A DNA stretch of 7,273 nt from Porphyromonadaceae bacterium. GTDB taxonomy: Bacteria > Bacteroidota > Bacteroidia > Bacteroidales > Tannerellaceae. The notes under the pieces are model-generated. The model was not told the origin of the DNA and ran no database searches. It saw nothing but the letters and a program-made list of their open reading frames with translations. The first letter of the stretch is position 1, and each line of letters begins with the position of its first letter. Positions 6,420 to 7,273 of the stretch are shown here, in pieces. Both the position numbers and the translations under genes were made by a program. The stretch covers positions 193 through 7,465 of the forward strand of contig DOZP01000003.1 of assembly GCA_003517945.1 (NCBI GenBank). Reading direction: 5' to 3'.

Positions 6420-7273
6420 TTAGTTGTTGGTATCGTTTAATGCTTCTACTATTTGCCGGCGGGTGATATGCAGGGCGGGCAGTCCGGCGCTCAGCAGGTT
6501 CAATAAAAAGGCGAAGAACAGGACGGCAATGAATAGTCCGGGCTTGAACAACATATCGGCCGTCAGCAGCACTTCTTCGTCGAGCGTGAACGATCTGCTC
6601 AGGTACAGGAACAGGAAGGAAAGGCCGAAACCGATCAGCGCTCCGATGCCGGTGAGTACCATATTTTCGAATAAGATTTGTTGTATAATAGACTTCTTTG
6701 TCGCCCCAAATGCTTTTCGTAGTCCTATTTCGCCTTTTCTTTTCTTAACCGACGATAATACGACGCTGATCAGGTTAATCGCCGGAATGAAAAGGAGGAA
6801 CAGCAAAATGGATCCCTGGCCTATCAGGTAATCTTTCAAATCTACTTTTTTAAAACCGTTGGATCCTATCGCCATGTCCAGATGTGTGAGCGGATTTTTC
6901 ATGAAACTGACTTTGCAGTCTTGTTTAGTCGTGTTATAAACTTCGATTTGTTTTGTTAATTCTGCCTTGATCGCTTCGAAGTCCGAATCGTTTTTTGCCA
7001 GCATGATCATATTGAAATAACCTGTCATATTTTCGTATGGAGCGGTTTGTCCGGTTAGCCCTGCTTTCGAGGTGTAGGGTACCCAGATGTCTGCGTAGGC
7101 GTATTTGGCTGCCTTGCTTACTTGCCTGACTACTCCGCAGATGGTGTATGTCGTGTAATCGAAAACGATGTTTTTTCCGATCACATCCGCGGAACCCAAT
7201 AATTTACGGGCGGCCGTCTCGGAGATAACGGCGCGGGGAAGCCCGGATTCGAAATCCGCTCCGGTGAATGGCG
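6420..7273 (-). CDS. ABC transporter permease, FtsX/MacB-type (A-type, first copy), 5' end missing
   Basis: The C-terminal 283 residues of an A-type permease, cut by the right edge of the window. A TTG at 7199 could be read as a start, but the frame continues upstream as PFTGADFESGLPRAVISETA, which matches TPFTEADFQSGIRTAVISES of the downstream A-type permease. The start is therefore outside the window, and about 150 residues (helix 1 and the first part of the periplasmic domain) should be missing. The visible part has ICGVVRQVSK and IWVPYTSKAG of the periplasmic domain, a membrane helix in SILLFLLFIPAINLISVVL, the coupling motif EIGLRKAFGA, and two further helices. It ends 11 bases before the next permease start. 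It is the first visible gene of the minus-strand operon, so the operon promoter is not seen here. Confidence 0.93.
   Translation of the reverse strand, partial: PFTGADFESGLPRAVISETAARKLLGSADVIGKNIVFDYTTYTICGVVRQVSKAAKYAYADIWVPYTSKAGLTGQTAPYENMTGYFNMIMLAKNDSDFEAIKAELTKQIEVYNTTKQDCKVSFMKNPLTHLDMAIGSNGFKKVDLKDYLIGQGSILLFLLFIPAINLISVVLSSVKKRKGEIGLRKAFGATKKSIIQQILFENMVLTGIGALIGFGLSFLFLYLSRSFTLDEEVLLTADMLFKPGLFIAVLFFAFLLNLLSAGLPALHITRRQIVEALNDTNN

Noticed and set aside
1..7273. CRISPR array, rRNA, tRNA or complete insertion sequence
   Set aside because: No regularly spaced repeats, tRNA cloverleaf, rRNA segments or transposase motifs were seen.

Overview
The window looks like chromosomal DNA of a Bacteroidales bacterium (Bacteroides or Parabacteroides type). 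The evidence is the array of MacB/FtsX-type ABC permeases with a LolD/MacB-type ATPase, AT-rich start-codon surroundings with little Shine-Dalgarno signal, and promoter-like elements of the Bacteroidales TTTG / TAnnTTTG kind. Genus is an inference from family resemblance and moderate GC.

The window has two parts. The right part (about 1665-7273) is a compact minus-strand operon of moderate GC. In transcription order it holds an A-type permease cut by the window edge, a B-type permease ending in EALHYE, one intact ATPase, a second A-type permease, a second B-type permease, and a short decayed copy of the ATPase 3' end. The gaps are 11, 47, 21 and 5 bases, then 35 bases before the remnant. The single ATPase probably powers one or both A/B permease pairs in a mechanotransmission-type exporter. 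The substrate cannot be read from the sequence.

The left part (1 to about 1664) is visibly more AT-rich and looks like accessory DNA. It carries the 3' part of an unrecognised plus-strand gene and, convergent to it, a small SymE-family (type I toxin-like) gene. The long leader of the symE-like gene is the most interesting feature here. One segment of it is complementary both to an upstream segment and to the start codon with codons 2-4. A second segment is complementary to codons 4-7. This could form mutually exclusive RNA structures that control translation in cis.

The ATPase remnant lies next to the composition change. It suggests that the ABC operon once continued, or was partly duplicated, and was then cut or overwritten by the AT-rich segment.
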